A stretch of 42,767 nt of DNA from Betaproteobacteria bacterium Ga0077523 (GCA_001464695.1 LNDQ01000043.1:1-42767); one strand, 5' to 3'; shown: positions 23,454 to 32,439, counted from the stretch's first letter. Notes: generated from the letters alone by a model not told the origin. Numbers and translations: made by a program.

Positions 23454-25337
23454 TCAGCGCAGGCTGGCGCGGATCGCCTCTGTCTCCGGGCTCGGCGCTA
23501 TCCCCAGCACGATCGACAGCATCTCGCGGCAGCGACGGTAGACCTTGAGCGCTTCGGCCGGTTCGCCGAGTTCGCGATAGGTGATCATGAGCCGCCGGTG
23601 CAGTCCTTCGGCGAGGTTGTCCAGTTCCAGCGCGCGGCCGTAGAGTTCGACACACTGGTCCCAGCAGCCGCGCTCCTCCAGCCACTGGCCCGCGGTGGAG
23701 ACGGCGCGGACGAACTTCGCCTTGAGACGGTCGCGAGCTGTGGCAGCCCATGGGTCCTGGGTCTCGTTCTCCAGGAAATGGCCGCGGTACAGGCGCAGCA
23801 GGTCGACCACCAGGCCGATCATCTCGGCAGCGCTGCCGGCCGGATCGTGCGCGACCCGGTCGATTTGTTCGACCGCCTCTTCGACAGCCCAGACGTCGAC
23901 CCAGCAGCGCGAAGCGTCGAGCGTGAGGCGCCCCTCGTTGAGGGTGATCACGTCGTCCAGGTCCACCAGCTTGCGCAGCCGGTGCAGGTTGCTGTCGAAA
24001 GAAAGCTTGGCGGTGTCGCCTTCGGCATCGGGCCAGAGCGCACCCATCAACGAGGCGGTATCTACGCGGACGCCTCCGCGAGCGATCAGCGCCTTCAGCA
24101 GGTCGAGCGGGCGTTTCTGTATCTTCCGGCTGAACACGATCGGCTCGCCGTGGCGCAGCAGCGCGAACTGCCCGAGGGCATGAATTCGCAGCGGCCAGGC
24201 ATCCTCCTTCGAGACGGTCGGCGAGGCTTTCAGGCGGAGGATGCGATGGGCCGCCACCGGACGCGCGAAGTCGTCGAGGTTCACGTGCTCCGCGGCCTCG
24301 GCATCCACGATGGCTTCCACTTGGGCGAGCACCGGGGCGCTCACCAGGATTTCACCCGGCCGGGCCTCCGCACCCAGCCGCGAGGCGAGATTGGTGACGC
24401 GGCCGATCACGCCGTAGCCGGTGCGCCCTTCGTACCCGATGGCACCAATGGTGGCGTAGCCGTGTGCGATGCCGATACCCAGAGCGATCTCGTGACCGCG
24501 CTTGCGCCACTCGCCGACGAGCGCCTCGAAGCGTTGCTGCATCTCCAGCGCCATGCGCACGGCGCGACCCGCAGGATCCTCCACCACCAACGGGTCATTG
24601 AACACCACCAGCATCGCACTGCCCGTGAACTGCTCCAACGTGCCGCCGTGGTGCAGGATGACCGCGCCCATCTCCGCGTGGTATCGGCGCAGGAGACTCA
24701 TCACCTCCTCGGGCTCCGAGGCATCGGCGAAGGCGGTGAAGCCACGCAGGTCCAGCACCACCACCGAGACTTCGCGCCGGTGTGTCGCCAGCGGATCATC
24801 CTCGTCGCCGGCGACGATGCGTTCGGCCAGGTGCGGCGGAAAGAAGCGCTTCAATTGGGCGAGTCGCTGCAACTCGGCGAGCTGCGCCTGCACGCGCTGT
24901 TCCAGGTCGGCGTTGAGCGCGGCAAGTTCGCCGGCTTGCGCCTGCATCGCGTCGTGGAAAGACTTCACCCGCAGGAGCGAGCGCACGCGCGCAAGCAATT
25001 CCGGCGCATTGATCGGTTTCACGAGGAAATCGTCGGCGCCCGCTTCGAGGCCCTTGACGCGCTCTTCGGTCGGGTCGAGTGCGGTCACCATGATGACCGG
25101 CAGCATTGCGGTCGCGGCGTCGGCGCGCAGAGCGCGACAGACCTCGTACCCGTTCATGCCCGGCATCATCACGTCCAGCAACACCAGGTCGATGCCCCCG
25201 GAAGCGAGCGCAGCCAGAGCTTGCTCGCCGGAGTCGGCCGCCGTCACCGCATGGCCGTGGGCCTGCAGCAGGTCGGCGAGCAGGCGCCGGTTCGGCTCCT
25301 GGTCGTCGACGACGAGCAGCCGTCGGGAGTCGCTCAT
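23454..25337 (-). CDS. Receiver-class III cyclase-BTAD activator fusion
   Basis: 627 residues. A receiver domain (about 1-122) has acidic pair Asp11/Asp12, phosphoacceptor Asp55, Thr85 and Lys107. A linker with a coiled-coil-like stretch (about 126-165) leads to a class III nucleotide cyclase domain (about 188-370). In that domain Asp196, Asn316 and Arg320 are kept, but by hand alignment the second metal Asp is Ser240, the purine-selecting Lys is Gln236, and the Asp/Thr is Gly309. The C-terminal part is a winged-helix region (about 385-470) and a BTAD helical domain (about 475-627) as in SARP regulators. It is the last gene of a signalling operon, overlapping the response regulator by 4 bp. 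Likely a phosphorylation-controlled regulator with an impaired cyclase. Confidence 0.8.
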   Translation of the reverse strand: MSDSRRLLVVDDQEPNRRLLADLLQAHGHAVTAADSGEQALAALASGGIDLVLLDVMMPGMNGYEVCRALRADAATAMLPVIMVTALDPTEERVKGLEAGADDFLVKPINAPELLARVRSLLRVKSFHDAMQAQAGELAALNADLEQRVQAQLAELQRLAQLKRFFPPHLAERIVAGDEDDPLATHRREVSVVVLDLRGFTAFADASEPEEVMSLLRRYHAEMGAVILHHGGTLEQFTGSAMLVVFNDPLVVEDPAGRAVRMALEMQQRFEALVGEWRKRGHEIALGIGIAHGYATIGAIGYEGRTGYGVIGRVTNLASRLGAEARPGEILVSAPVLAQVEAIVDAEAAEHVNLDDFARPVAAHRILRLKASPTVSKEDAWPLRIHALGQFALLRHGEPIVFSRKIQKRPLDLLKALIARGGVRVDTASLMGALWPDAEGDTAKLSFDSNLHRLRKLVDLDDVITLNEGRLTLDASRCWVDVWAVEEAVEQIDRVAHDPAGSAAEMIGLVVDLLRLYRGHFLENETQDPWAATARDRLKAKFVRAVSTAGQWLEERGCWDQCVELYGRALELDNLAEGLHRRLMITYRELGEPAEALKVYRRCREMLSIVLGIAPSPETEAIRASLR

Positions 25338-25729
25338 GGGACTTCGCGACCGGAATTCGGCGCGTCGATCAGCTCGCGCATCCGGCGCAGCAAGCCGGCA
25401 ACGCTGACGGGTTTGAACTCGATGCCGTCGAAACCGGCTGTCTGGAACTCCGCGCGCTGCGTGTTCATCACCGATGCGGTCACCGCGATGACGGGAATGG
25501 CGCGCGTCGCCGGTTCGGCTCGCAGGCGCCGCAGCGATTCCACGCCATTGATTCCGGGCAGCTGGATGTCCATCAGAATCAGCGCCGGCATGTGCTCGGC
25601 GGCGAGCGACAGGCCTTGTTCGCCGCTGACCGCTTCAAGTGTCTCGTAGCCGGTAACCTGCAGCGCGTCGCGCAGCAGCTTGCGACTGTTCGCATCGTCC
25701 TCGACGATCAGGATGAGGTTGGTGCGCAT
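25334..25729 (-). CDS. Single-domain response regulator
   Basis: 131 residues, CheY/DivK-like receiver alone with no output domain. The acidic pair is Asp11/Asp12, phosphoacceptor Asp54 in LILMDIQLPG, Thr84 and Lys106. It could relay phosphate between the adjacent kinase and the receiver-cyclase-BTAD protein, or act as a phosphate sink. It overlaps the kinase gene by 22 bp and the next gene by 4 bp (ATGA), so translation is coupled on both sides. Confidence 0.9.
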   Translation of the reverse strand: MRTNLILIVEDDANSRKLLRDALQVTGYETLEAVSGEQGLSLAAEHMPALILMDIQLPGINGVESLRRLRAEPATRAIPVIAVTASVMNTQRAEFQTAGFDGIEFKPVSVAGLLRRMRELIDAPNSGREVP

Positions 25730-27222
25730 GGTTGCTCCGCCAGGATGACCGAGAACGTCGAACCGACACCAGGAGCGCTCTCGACCGATACTGAACCACC
25801 GTGCAACTCCGCGAGCCGGCGCACCAACGCCAGCCCGAGGCCGGTGCCTTCGCGCTTCACGATCTCGTTGGTGTCGAGTTGCTGGAACGCCTGGAACAGC
25901 TTCTCCTGCTGGGCTTCGGCAATGCCAATGCCGGTATCGCGCACTGCGATCGACACGCCGGTGTCTGTCGGTTCGGCAGCCACGCGCACCTTGCCGCCGG
26001 TGGGGGTGAACTTCACGGCATTGGACAGGAGGTTGAGAAGGATCTGTTTCACCCGGCGCTCGTCGCCCGCGAACGAGTTCAAGCGTTCATCCACGTCAAG
26101 CTCCAGCTCGATGCCGCCCCACCGGGCACGCTCGCGAACGAAGGCCATCGCGTTGCCGATGGTGGTCGGCAGATCGAACTTCGCCACCGACAGCTCCATC
26201 CGCCCGGCCTCGATCTTGGACAAGTCGAGAATGTCGTTGATGAGCGCCAGCAGGTGGTGGCCGGAGGCATGGATGTCGCGCAGGTACTCGGCCTGCTTCG
26301 CATTGAGGCTGCCGAACAGACCATCCTTCAGCACTTCCGAGAAGCCAATGATGGCGTTCAATGGCGTGCGCAACTCGTGCGACATGTTCGCGAGGAACTC
26401 GGACTTGTGCTGGCTCGCCGCCTCAAGCTCCCCGTAGAGCCGACCCAGTTCCTCGCTCATGCGGTTCAAGTCTGCCGCCAGCGCGCCGAGCTCATCCCGG
26501 TTCGGCACCTGCACCTCGCGACCGAACTCGCCAGCGGCGATTTCGCGGGTGCGTGCTTCCATCTGCCGAACTGGCTGCACGATGGAACTCGAGATGGTGT
26601 AGCCCAGTGCCAAGGCGAGGACTACGCTCGCTGCGGCGAAGGCCATGACTGCACGACGGGAATTCGCGTAGGCGGTGTGGCTCGCTTCCACGCTGGCGAC
26701 CATATCCGATTCGGCCTTGTTCACGAGTTCGTTGGTCAGACGCTCGAGTCGATCTGCCAGTGGCGTGGCGACCCGCACCTGAAGCGCGTGAGCCTCCGAC
26801 GACTTGCCGCTGCGGATGAGTGCCACCTCCTGCGTCACGATGCGGATGAACTCCTCGTAGTCTTCGCGAGCGCGCCGCAGCAGCTCTTTTTCGTCCTGGG
26901 CGACGTACTGGAGCCGATCGAGGTCGTAGCCGAACTGGTTCAACTGTCTGAGAGTTGCCTCGAGCGAGCGCTCGTCGGGGGTGAGCAACGAGGAGGCGAC
27001 GCTGTAGAGCTGGCCGGTGGTGTCGTGGTTCAACTGACGATAGGCGGCGATCTTGCGCTGCAACTGCACCATCTCCTCGGTTCGACGGTTCACCTCGGAC
27101 AGGGCGCGCAGGCCAACCACGCCCGATGCCAGCATCATCGCGGCGATCGCGAGGAAAGAAACCAGCAGCTTCGAGTGGATCGAAGCCCGGACCCGCGCGA
27201 CGATCCCGGGCAACCAGTGCAT
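25708..27222 (-). CDS. Membrane sensor histidine kinase
   Basis: 504 residues. Membrane segments lie at about 18-40 and 191-212. Between them is a roughly 150-residue periplasmic, mostly helical sensor region of no family I can name. A HAMP linker (about 213-265) leads to the dimerisation helix with His282 in NMSHELRTPLNA, then the ATPase domain with the N box at Asn401 (LLNLLSNAVKF), G1 DTGIGI (429-434) and G2 GTGLGLAL (459-466). It lacks its own receiver domain. The start codon overlaps the stop of the SCO1-type gene by one base. Its probable partners are the two receiver proteins encoded downstream. Confidence 0.92.
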   Translation of the reverse strand: MHWLPGIVARVRASIHSKLLVSFLAIAAMMLASGVVGLRALSEVNRRTEEMVQLQRKIAAYRQLNHDTTGQLYSVASSLLTPDERSLEATLRQLNQFGYDLDRLQYVAQDEKELLRRAREDYEEFIRIVTQEVALIRSGKSSEAHALQVRVATPLADRLERLTNELVNKAESDMVASVEASHTAYANSRRAVMAFAAASVVLALALGYTISSSIVQPVRQMEARTREIAAGEFGREVQVPNRDELGALAADLNRMSEELGRLYGELEAASQHKSEFLANMSHELRTPLNAIIGFSEVLKDGLFGSLNAKQAEYLRDIHASGHHLLALINDILDLSKIEAGRMELSVAKFDLPTTIGNAMAFVRERARWGGIELELDVDERLNSFAGDERRVKQILLNLLSNAVKFTPTGGKVRVAAEPTDTGVSIAVRDTGIGIAEAQQEKLFQAFQQLDTNEIVKREGTGLGLALVRRLAELHGGSVSVESAPGVGSTFSVILAEQPCAPTSS

Positions 27223-27854
27223 CAGGGCGAACCTCTCTCGTTCACCAGGGAGGTGAGATCGCGCAGGAATTCCTGCGGATCGAAGCGTACTCCGATGTAC
27301 TGGACGCGCAGCACACCTTGCCGGTCGACCAGGGACGTGAGGAACGTATGGTCGATGCCGCTGCCCGGCAATGCCTTGCGGAAGACCGCGTAGGCCCGCG
27401 TGACGCTCTCGATCTCCTGGGCCGTCCCCGTAAGGAACATGAATCGCATCGGATCGACGCCGTGCGCCTTGCCGTAGGCAGCGAGGGTTTCGGGTGTGTC
27501 GTTGAGCGGATCCACCGTGATCGCCACAAAGTGCACGTCATCGATCCGAGGTCCGAGTCGGCGTTGGATTCCGGCCAGTTTCGAAGTAAGGATGGGACAG
27601 GTGTCGGAACAGCCGGCGAAGATGAACGTGACCACGGTCACGCGGCCGCGCAAGTCTCGCAGCGAGAGTTGGCGTCCGGACTGGCTGACGAGTGTGAACC
27701 CGGGTGCGGGGCCGATGCGAGGCAACGCAACGTCTTCTGCCGGTCCCGCGAGCGCTTGGAGGGGCAGTGTCAGAACTGCGCACGCAAACGCCGCGACCCC
27801 TCGTTTCCAAAGCGCGCTCGGATCCTGCCCGGTGCCGGAGGTGCCGTTCGTCAT
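27222..27854 (-). CDS. SCO1/SenC-family thioredoxin-fold protein
   Basis: 210 residues. A membrane anchor or signal (about 19-36) puts the thioredoxin-like domain in the periplasm. The copper/redox motif is Cys82-x3-Cys86-Pro (GCSDTCP) with the partner His169 in GSGIDHTFL, the complete SCO set. SCO proteins deliver copper to cytochrome oxidase or act as thiol-disulfide reductases; no oxidase genes are nearby. It sits 10 bp after the alpha/beta hydrolase gene and overlaps the histidine kinase gene by one base, so it may supply a redox or copper input to that kinase. Confidence 0.88.
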   Translation of the reverse strand: MTNGTSGTGQDPSALWKRGVAAFACAVLTLPLQALAGPAEDVALPRIGPAPGFTLVSQSGRQLSLRDLRGRVTVVTFIFAGCSDTCPILTSKLAGIQRRLGPRIDDVHFVAITVDPLNDTPETLAAYGKAHGVDPMRFMFLTGTAQEIESVTRAYAVFRKALPGSGIDHTFLTSLVDRQGVLRVQYIGVRFDPQEFLRDLTSLVNERGSP

Positions 27855-27864
27855 CGCCGCGGAC

Positions 27865-28770
27865 CTAGTGCTTCGTCAGGAACTGGAGGACTGCCGCATT
27901 GAACACGGCGGGATTCGTGAGGTGCATGGCATGCGCCGCGCTCGGAATCGTCACCTTCTCGCTCGCCGCGAGACAAGGTTCGAGAGCCTCCAGCATGACG
28001 CCATATGGCCTGGGACTGTTCTCGCCAGTCACGAGAAGCGCCGGCCTCGAAATGCGACCCGCATCGGCGCACGAAAACGGTTCCTTGGCGTCCGTCAGGA
28101 GGCTCTTGATGGAGTACGCGTTATCTCGTATCACCTGTTTCTGCCTGTCGGGCAACTTCTGCCAGGCACCCGGCGCGAGCACGCCGTCGATGAACCGCTC
28201 CAGCCCGCCATCGACGTCGCCTTGGTCCAGGCGCTCCACGGCCGCCGCGATGAACTGACGGCGCTTCTCGGCCTCCGCGGCGGCCGTCGTGGTCTGCGGG
28301 AGCAACGTCAACAATGGGCTTGGATCCATCAGCACGACGCTGCGCACCAGGTCCGGACGGGAGCTCGCCATGAGCAGCACCACGTCGCCGCCGCGCGAGT
28401 GCCCCACGACGTGCACCGGCCCGGAGCCCAGCGCGACGATGAAGTTCGCCAAGTCGATCGCGTGTTGTCGCAACGTGGCGTATTCGCCTTTGCCGTCCCA
28501 ACGATCCGGGTAGTACCGGCGCAGGCTCACTGCGATCGTCCTGAAGTTGTCGGAGAAGGCGTCGGTTTGTCCCGACCAGGTGCGATAGTCGCTCAAGGTT
28601 CCATGAACGAGCACGACGGGAGCGCCGGTTCCGCGTTCGAGGTAGGCCATCTCGTAGCCGCCCACGGGCAGCGTCTTGATGTCCGGTGGCACGTCGCCGC
28701 CGCAGACGACGCCATAGGCGGGCAGCATCACCGCGAGCAGAAAGAACCTGGTCAAGTATCGGTGCATCAT
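27865..28770 (-). CDS. Exported alpha/beta hydrolase
   Basis: 301 residues with a signal peptide (about 1-23). The oxyanion segment is VVLVHGTLSDYRTW, the nucleophile is Ser125 in GHSRGG, and the likely base is His in SAAHAMHL near residue 282. This is an esterase/peroxidase-like alpha/beta hydrolase of unknown substrate, probably periplasmic. It lies 94 bp after a binding-protein gene and 10 bp before the SCO1-type gene, so it belongs to the same transcription block as the sensor kinase. Confidence 0.8.
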   Translation of the reverse strand: MMHRYLTRFFLLAVMLPAYGVVCGGDVPPDIKTLPVGGYEMAYLERGTGAPVVLVHGTLSDYRTWSGQTDAFSDNFRTIAVSLRRYYPDRWDGKGEYATLRQHAIDLANFIVALGSGPVHVVGHSRGGDVVLLMASSRPDLVRSVVLMDPSPLLTLLPQTTTAAAEAEKRRQFIAAAVERLDQGDVDGGLERFIDGVLAPGAWQKLPDRQKQVIRDNAYSIKSLLTDAKEPFSCADAGRISRPALLVTGENSPRPYGVMLEALEPCLAASEKVTIPSAAHAMHLTNPAVFNAAVLQFLTKH

Positions 28771-28864
28771 GTTTGCCGCCTCATATCGGGTGGGTTCGGA
28801 AATACACGACGTATGCTCGTGCCCAACGCGGCGCTCGCTCGCGTCGTCGGTGCGCCCCGCCCGG

Positions 28865-29872
28865 TCAAGCCTTCAGCTCCTTCTTGAGTTCGTTGAGGAA
28901 CCGCCAGTCGGTACCCCGTTCGATGAGTGCCTGCGGGGTCGACTTGATCATCCCCACTTCCCGCAGGCGCAGCGCATGGAAGCGCAGCGAATCCCCCGGC
29001 TCATCGGTGCGCCAGCGGTCATAGGGGAGCGCCCTGATCACCTCGCGACCCAGTTCGTAGTCCGAAAAGATACCGCGGGCTTCCATCAGGCGAGCGGCAC
29101 GGTCTGGATCCTGCGAACACAGGTCGGCAGCCTTCAACAAGGCGCGCAGCGCACGCTTCGTGGCCATCGGGTTCTGCCGTACGAAGTCGCGGCGTGCCGC
29201 CGCGAGGCAGCAGTAGTACTGCGACCATGGACGGTCGCGCGTCGTGTCGATGAGCGTCCTGCCGACACGCATCGCCCGCACCTGAAGCGGTTGCTGAGCG
29301 AAGGCCAGAAAGGCATCTACCTGACCTTCCACGAACAGCCGCATCGATTCGCTCATCCGTTGTGTCTCGACCCAGCGTACGTCGGTGCGCGGATCCATGC
29401 CGACCCAGGCCATGATGCTGGAGATGAACACGTGATCCAGCTCACGCAGGCGTATGACGGCGATGGACTTGCCTTTCAGCTCGCGCACGCTGCGAACCCG
29501 CTCGCTCGCCATGAGTTCCCAGCAGCCGGCGTGGATGCCCGCGAGAACCGTGATTGGTTCGTCCGCGTCGAGAGGCAACATCGCGGCGCTCACGCCCATC
29601 ATTGACAGGTCCGATGCTCCGGATGCCAGGGTGCCGATGCTGCCATCCTTTTCGGTCTGCACGTACTCCACGTCGGTGAAGCCTTCCAGGTGCAGCAGTG
29701 CTTCCGCTACGTAGGTCGGTGCGAAGCAGACCGCGGGCTGGCGCGAAAGGCGGATGCGCGTGACCTCTGGCGGCGATTCCGCATGAGCTGATCGTAGGGA
29801 CGGCAGGACGGTCGCCGTCGCGAGCGCCGCCGCATCGAGCATGAACGTGCGCCGATCCGGCTGAATTCTCAC
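28865..29872 (-). CDS. NMT1/SsuA-type substrate-binding protein, paralogue 1
   Basis: 335 residues. The N-terminus has a Tat-type signal: Arg-Arg in DRRTFMLDAAALATATVLPS. The mature protein is a NitT/TauT-type periplasmic binding protein with VCFAPTYVAEALLHLEGFTD, VRELKGKSIAVIRLRE and the tail TDWRFLNELKKELKA. It shares these blocks with the proteins at 29869 and 31411. No permease or ATPase is encoded anywhere near. It overlaps paralogue 2 by 4 bp (ATGA). The ligand is unknown; nitrate, sulfonate, taurine and pyrimidine precursors are typical of the superfamily. Confidence 0.85.
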   Translation of the reverse strand: MRIQPDRRTFMLDAAALATATVLPSLRSAHAESPPEVTRIRLSRQPAVCFAPTYVAEALLHLEGFTDVEYVQTEKDGSIGTLASGASDLSMMGVSAAMLPLDADEPITVLAGIHAGCWELMASERVRSVRELKGKSIAVIRLRELDHVFISSIMAWVGMDPRTDVRWVETQRMSESMRLFVEGQVDAFLAFAQQPLQVRAMRVGRTLIDTTRDRPWSQYYCCLAAARRDFVRQNPMATKRALRALLKAADLCSQDPDRAARLMEARGIFSDYELGREVIRALPYDRWRTDEPGDSLRFHALRLREVGMIKSTPQALIERGTDWRFLNELKKELKA

Positions 29873-30873
29873 GCCTTCAGTTCCCGCCTCAGTTCATTGA
29901 AGAACCGCCAGTCCGTGCCGTTGGCGATGATCCGGTCCGGCGTGGACTTGATCATGCCCACCTCGTGCAGGCGAAGTGCGTGGAAACGCAGCGTGTCCTC
30001 CGGATTCGCATCGCGCCAGCGGCGATACGGAAAGGTCTTGAGCACCTCCAGGGAAATGTTCTGGCGCGTTTCGTACTTGCGCTCGGCCAGCATTCGAGCG
30101 GCCGCCTCCGGATCTGCGGCGCAGATGTCGGCAGCCTTGAGGAACGCCCGCAGCGCGCGCTTGGTCGCCACCGGGTACTTGGCGACGAACTCGCGGCTCG
30201 CCGTAACGACGCAGCAGAAGTACTGTGACCAGGGCCGGTCGAGAGCCGTATTCACGATGACGTGGCCGATGCCGCGTTCTCGCAGCTCCTGCGGCTGGGG
30301 CGCGAAGCCCATGATCGCGTCAGCCTTGCCTTCCATGAAGAGACGCATGGTGTCGAACGTGTTCTCCATGATCCACCTCACCTCCGTGCGGGGATTGACT
30401 CCCACGTAGGCGAGCATGCTCGACACCAGCACGTGGTCGCCGCCGCCGACGGCCATGATGGCGATGGTCTTGCCCTTGAGGTCACGGATCGCGTGGATGC
30501 GATCGTTGCCGATCAATTCGTAGCAGCCCGCGTGAATGCCGGCGAGAACCACGACAGGGTTACCGGCGTCGAGCGAATAGAGGCTGGCCGGAGCCGCATC
30601 CATCGTGATGTCGGCTTTCCGCGCTTCGATGACCTGAACCGGTGCCCCCGTGACCATCTCCTCGTAGCGGATATCGGTGAAGCCCTCCAGGCGAAGCAGG
30701 TCTTCCGCCAGATATTGCGGTGCGAGACAGATGGCGGGTGCATGGACCAGGCGTATGCGGGTGGTCTCGGGCGGCGGCTCCGCTGCCATGGCGGGAGAAA
30801 CCCCCAACAGGGAGATGCCGCCGAACCCGGTCGCTCCGAGGAGCAGCCGCCGTCTCGTGTCGGATGGGCTCAT
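29869..30873 (-). CDS. NMT1/SsuA-type substrate-binding protein, paralogue 2
   Basis: 334 residues from the ATG at 30873, preceded by AGGAGCT; an in-frame ATG at 30984 would bury the signal. The Tat-like signal is TRRRLLLGATGFGGISLLG with a cleavage near AMAAE. The body has AICLAPQYLAEDLLRLEGFTD, IRDLKGKTIAIM, ALDRPWSQYFCCVV and the tail TDWRFFNELRRELKA. It is closer to paralogue 3 than to paralogue 1 in these blocks. It is the first gene of the seven-gene minus-strand block ending at 23454. Confidence 0.85.
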   Translation of the reverse strand: MSPSDTRRRLLLGATGFGGISLLGVSPAMAAEPPPETTRIRLVHAPAICLAPQYLAEDLLRLEGFTDIRYEEMVTGAPVQVIEARKADITMDAAPASLYSLDAGNPVVVLAGIHAGCYELIGNDRIHAIRDLKGKTIAIMAVGGGDHVLVSSMLAYVGVNPRTEVRWIMENTFDTMRLFMEGKADAIMGFAPQPQELRERGIGHVIVNTALDRPWSQYFCCVVTASREFVAKYPVATKRALRAFLKAADICAADPEAAARMLAERKYETRQNISLEVLKTFPYRRWRDANPEDTLRFHALRLHEVGMIKSTPDRIIANGTDWRFFNELRRELKA

Positions 30874-31410
30874 GCTTTGAGCTCCTGTTTCAAGCGATTG
30901 GTTGCTCGAATGATGAACCGAAACGGCATACACCCGGCTTACGGATTTCCCGGGTCTTGGTCTGTTGCGTTGCGACACGCTCATGGCGCTTCCGCGCTGG
31001 TGAGCGAACGTGTTCCCGGTTCAAGGCATACACCTGAAGAAGGGTGCACTGCGCTACCTGCGAGTGCGCCCTCTGGCTGCCAACACGATCTGTATGGCCC
31101 GGGCAAGTGGTCTGCCGTGACACTGCTCGTCGTTGAGCCGGCGAACCCGAGCCAGCCGCGGTGTTCTGGGACTTTGCTTAGAGCCTCACCTAGGGACCGA
31201 CTCGCCCCCGCAGTTCTGTACTCTAGGCGGCATCGGCGGATTCCTGGGTGCGCCAGGAACCGAGATTCGCAGCTAGCAGGGCGTCGGCTCGTGGTATTGG
31301 CGTTAGCCTTTCGGCCGCTCGCTGCGTCGATGGGTGCCGGAGTTGTGCAAAGCGAGTTCGGGTCTGCAGAGTCGTCGTGAATAGGCAGTGTCACCGGAGG
31401 AGTCAGAGGC
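30874..31410. other. 537-bp divergent intergenic region
   Basis: This separates two divergent binding-protein genes. I find no ribosome binding site with a credible frame and no family match on either strand. It looks less GC-biased than the surrounding genes. It should hold the promoters of both the block at 30873 and the gene at 31411. A degraded gene cannot be excluded. Confidence 0.4.
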
Positions 31411-32439
31411 ATGACGGCAGTGATCGACAGGGGTGCAAACTCGCCTGGTCGGCGCCGATTCATCGCAGATGCGACAGCCTTGGGTGCGGCTTCCGTCGTT
31501 GGTTTCTCGCGGACTGCAGCGGCCGAGCCACCTCCCGAGACGACCAAGATCCGCTTGGTCCATGCCCCCGGACTCTGCCTGGCCCCCCAATACCTAGCTG
31601 AGGAACTCCTGCATATGGAGGGCTTCACCGACGTGGAGTATGTGAGGGACTGGACCACTTATCCCGGCTCGGCGATCAACGAACATCGAGCGGACTTCAC
31701 CCAGGACGCGGCTTGGACGCAGCTGTCGTCGGTGGAGTCAGGAGGCTCGACAATCGCCCTTGCCGGCGTCCACGTGGGGTGTTACGAGCTGTTTGGCAGC
31801 AAGGGAGTCCGGGAGATTCGGGATCTGAAGGGCAAGACCGTCGCCATCCCATCATTCGGGTCACCGGACCACATGCTGCTGACGAGCATGCTCGCCTACG
31901 TTGGGATCAATCCGGGCAAGGAAGTCGAATGGATCTCGGGGCCTACAGGTGCAGATGCCGTAGCGCTGTATCTGGATGGGAAGTCAGACGCGTACGTGGC
32001 GTTCGCTCCTCAGGGCTATGAGTTGCGCGCCAGGAAGGCCGGGCGCGTCATCGTCAACATCGGCGTCGACCGCCCCTGGTCTCAGTACTTCTGTTGCATG
32101 GTGGTCGGGAGTCGGGAGTTCGTCACCCAGTATCCGAATGCCACCAAGCGCGCGTTGCGTGCCTTTCTCAAGGCGGCTGACATCTGTGCGCTCGATCCGG
32201 AGAGGGCAGCACGTATGCTGGCGGACCGAGGTTTCGAGCCGCGTTACGACGTCGCCCTTCAAGTTCTCCGGGAGCTTCCGTACAACCGGTGGCGCGAATC
32301 GAATCCGGAAGACACACTCCGCTTCTACGCTTTGCGCTTGCGTGAGGCGGGAATGCTCAAGTCGACACCGAACAAGATCATCGCGCAGGGTACCGATTGG
32401 CGCTTCCTCACCAGCCTGAAGAAGGAGTTGAAGGCATAG
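31411..32439 (+). CDS. NMT1/SsuA-type substrate-binding protein, paralogue 3
   Basis: 342 residues. Tat-type signal in GRRRFIADATALGAASVVGFS. The same family blocks appear: LCLAPQYLAEELLHMEGFTD, IRDLKGKTVAIPSFGS, GVDRPWSQYFCCMV, ATKRALRAFLKAADIC and the tail TDWRFLTSLKKELKA. Wobble positions are less strictly G/C than in nearby operons. It is divergent from paralogue 2 and has no downstream transporter genes; 276 bp without a gene follow. Local duplication followed by inversion would explain the arrangement. Confidence 0.85.
   Translation: MTAVIDRGANSPGRRRFIADATALGAASVVGFSRTAAAEPPPETTKIRLVHAPGLCLAPQYLAEELLHMEGFTDVEYVRDWTTYPGSAINEHRADFTQDAAWTQLSSVESGGSTIALAGVHVGCYELFGSKGVREIRDLKGKTVAIPSFGSPDHMLLTSMLAYVGINPGKEVEWISGPTGADAVALYLDGKSDAYVAFAPQGYELRARKAGRVIVNIGVDRPWSQYFCCMVVGSREFVTQYPNATKRALRAFLKAADICALDPERAARMLADRGFEPRYDVALQVLRELPYNRWRESNPEDTLRFYALRLREAGMLKSTPNKIIAQGTDWRFLTSLKKELKA

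Noticed and set aside
23598..25649. A 683-residue open frame on the plus strand
   Set aside because: Antisense to the receiver-cyclase-BTAD gene; low-complexity His/Arg/Gln-rich product.
25801..27393. A 530-residue open frame on the plus strand
   Set aside because: Antisense to the histidine kinase gene, which has all catalytic boxes.
30981..31658. A 225-residue minus-strand frame across the divergent gap
   Set aside because: Half lies antisense to binding-protein paralogue 3; the part in the gap is Ser/Pro/Arg-rich with no ribosome binding site or family match.
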